A DNA stretch of 40,282 bases from Nitrosovibrio sp. Nv4 (GTDB lineage: Bacteria > Pseudomonadota > Gammaproteobacteria > Burkholderiales > SG8-39). The stretch spans positions 1-40,282 of the forward strand of contig CAMDRF010000018.1 of NCBI GenBank assembly GCA_945906765.1, written 5' to 3'. Below are positions 39,067 to 40,282 of the stretch, piece after piece. The notes below the pieces were generated by a model. It saw only the letters and a program-made list of their open reading frames with translations. It made no database searches and was not told the DNA's origin. The position numbers were made by a program, and so were the translations under genes. Position 1 is the stretch's first letter, and the number at the start of each line of letters is the position of its first letter.

Positions 39067-40236
39067 ATGACAACGCTGAGCGTTGTAGCGATACGCCTGA
39101 CGCGCGTATCGATCCCGCTCACCCTGGTGCACGCGGGCTCGATGTACGTGATTCAGAAGACCGAGCGCACCGTGGTCGAGCTGGTGCTCGAGAACGGCGT
39201 CATCGGCCTGGGCGAGACCTGGGGTACGCCGGACGTCTACGCCCTCGCCCGGCGCTTCGCCAGGGATTGGCTTGGCAGGGACGCGCTCGACCGCTTCGCC
39301 TTGCGCGACGTGCTCGGCAAATCCAGCTACGACAACCGTTTCGGCCGCAATGGGCTGGCGACCCTGGCTGGCCTGGACCTCGCCGCCTGGGATGCGGTCG
39401 CCCGCTCGCTGAAGCTGTCGCTCGCCGAGCTGATCGGCGCAAGAAAGCGCGAATCGATCGACGTTGTCTCCACGCTGCCCGCCGCCATCCTGCCGCAAGC
39501 CGTCTCGCGCAAGGAACTGACCGGCCACCTGGATGTGCTCGCGAACACGAAACTCGTCGTCGAATTCGCGCTGCAACAGGTGCGCAAATCCGGCTTCCGC
39601 TCCTTCAAGCTCAAAAGCGCCGCGTACTCGCCCGAATGGGACTGGAAACTGCTCAACGAATTGCGCGAAGCGATGCCCAAGGCGCGTATCCGCTTCGATC
39701 CCAACGCCAACTACGGCGCGGCAACCGCCACCGAACTTTGCCGGCGCCTCGATCCGCTCGGGCTGGAGTTCTTCGAGGACCCGACCGGCGAGCTCGAAGG
39801 CATCGCGCGCCTGAAAGCAGCAGTGAAAACACCGGTCGCCACCAACATGTGGATAGTGAAGGACGAGCACCTCGTCCCCGCGATCCGGCGCAAGGCCGTG
39901 GACGTGGTGCTCGGGGACCTGTTCATGTGGGGCGGCATCGGCCCCTGGCGCCGCATGGCGCGCGTCGCGCACGCCTACGGACTGAAACCCGCGCTGCACA
40001 GCGTCTACGAAACCGGCATCGCCACCGTGGCCAACCTGCACCTCGCCTCGGCGCTCTCGGAGATCGAACATCCCAACGACTCGGGCCTGCACTTCCTTTC
40101 CTCCGACGTCCTTGCCGAGCCTCAGGAAGTAAAAGGCGGAGCAATGCGTTTGCCTTCCGGTCCGGGGCTGGGCGTATCGCTCGACCGGGCAAAGCTTGAA
40201 AAGATGACACTGGAATCCACGGAAATTCGTCCCTGA
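39067..40236 (+). CDS. Enolase-superfamily dehydratase, glucarate-dehydratase-like
   Basis: The 389-residue protein begins VVAIRLTRVSIPLTLVHAGS and has the complete set of superfamily motifs: FRSFKLKSAAYSPE (KxK base), RIRFDPNANYGAATA and LEFFEDPTGELEG (metal ligands), PVATNMWIVKDEH (Asn as in glucarate dehydratase) and KPALHSVYETGIATVANLHL, where His is the second base. The DPN and ATNM motifs point to the glucarate dehydratase subgroup, acting on sugar diacids or similar 2-hydroxy acids. It ends the divergent operon; 10 bp separate it from the short enolase-like gene. Confidence 0.9.
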   Translation: MTTLSVVAIRLTRVSIPLTLVHAGSMYVIQKTERTVVELVLENGVIGLGETWGTPDVYALARRFARDWLGRDALDRFALRDVLGKSSYDNRFGRNGLATLAGLDLAAWDAVARSLKLSLAELIGARKRESIDVVSTLPAAILPQAVSRKELTGHLDVLANTKLVVEFALQQVRKSGFRSFKLKSAAYSPEWDWKLLNELREAMPKARIRFDPNANYGAATATELCRRLDPLGLEFFEDPTGELEGIARLKAAVKTPVATNMWIVKDEHLVPAIRRKAVDVVLGDLFMWGGIGPWRRMARVAHAYGLKPALHSVYETGIATVANLHLASALSEIEHPNDSGLHFLSSDVLAEPQEVKGGAMRLPSGPGLGVSLDRAKLEKMTLESTEIRP

Positions 40237-40241
40237 AATAA

Positions 40242-40282
40242 TCAGCCGCCTATCTCCGCCCCGCGGAAGACGATCAATCCCC
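40242..40282 (-). CDS. C-terminal end of an unidentified gene running in from the right edge
   Basis: The minus strand reads GLIVFRGAEIGG then TGA, a plausible protein end with GC-rich third positions, 5 bp from the convergent stop of the dehydratase gene. Too little is visible to name it. Confidence 0.35.
   Translation of the reverse strand, partial: GLIVFRGAEIGG

Noticed and set aside
1-40282. tRNA or rRNA genes
   Set aside because: No cloverleaf-like or rRNA-like segment was recognised in the short intergenic gaps.

Overview
This window suggests a high-GC betaproteobacterium, most likely a member of the Burkholderiales. The evidence is two Bug/TctC-type tricarboxylate-binding receptors, two CaiB/BaiF CoA-transferases, several crotonases and glutathione S-transferases, and a dense gene layout with strong GC bias in third codon positions. 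I saw no rRNA, tRNA, phage or CRISPR locus. One IS701-type insertion sequence is present (about 23.88-25.37 kb).

Layout. 0-5 kb: a periplasmic ClpP-like protein, then a minus-strand operon of GST, MBL-fold hydrolase and Rieske oxygenase whose first two genes are broken, with a hydroxychromene-carboxylate isomerase and a DUF808 membrane protein on the other strand. 5-12.9 kb: ketopantoate-reductase-like enzyme, Bug receptor, a cold-shock gene with its own promoter, long leader and terminator, a lipoprotein, CinA C-terminal amidase, GSTs, an epoxide hydrolase, and several broken genes. 12.8-23.7 kb: ArfB, a TAXI receptor, a quinone-oxidoreductase-like enzyme divergent from pirin, a CaiB-crotonase-Bug operon, SDR, LOG-family protein, FAH-family hydrolase and an FMN alpha-hydroxyacid dehydrogenase. 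23.9-28.4 kb: IS701 element, a gene stub, amidase, acyl-CoA dehydrogenase and a broken PIN gene.

28.4-40.2 kb is the most coherent catabolic region. A minus-strand operon joined mostly by overlapping stop and start codons carries pcaH, pcaG, a MarR regulator, a crotonase, a DMT exporter, a CaiB CoA-transferase, a second crotonase, an acyl-CoA ligase and an MFS transporter. Back to back with it runs an HMG-CoA-lyase-like gene, a MetE-like methyltransferase, a short enolase-superfamily protein and a glucarate-dehydratase-like enzyme. The 41-bp gap between the two units holds a perfect 11-bp inverted repeat that carries TTGACA on each strand. Standard partners of the beta-ketoadipate pathway (pcaB, C, D, I, J, F) are not in the window, so this may be a variant route for an aromatic or hydroxycinnamate-type acid.

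The most unusual feature of the window is a run of genes that have each lost an internal piece while both ends stay recognisable (MBL hydrolase, GST with two lesions, PaaZ/PaaN-type aldehyde dehydrogenase, DUF3300, PIN), plus a crotonase reduced to its C-terminus and a DUF1134 gene with a small frameshift. At some junctions the shared bases fit both flanking reading frames, as expected for deletion between short direct repeats. An assembly fault must be excluded first. All identifications rest on reading motifs; no database search was run.
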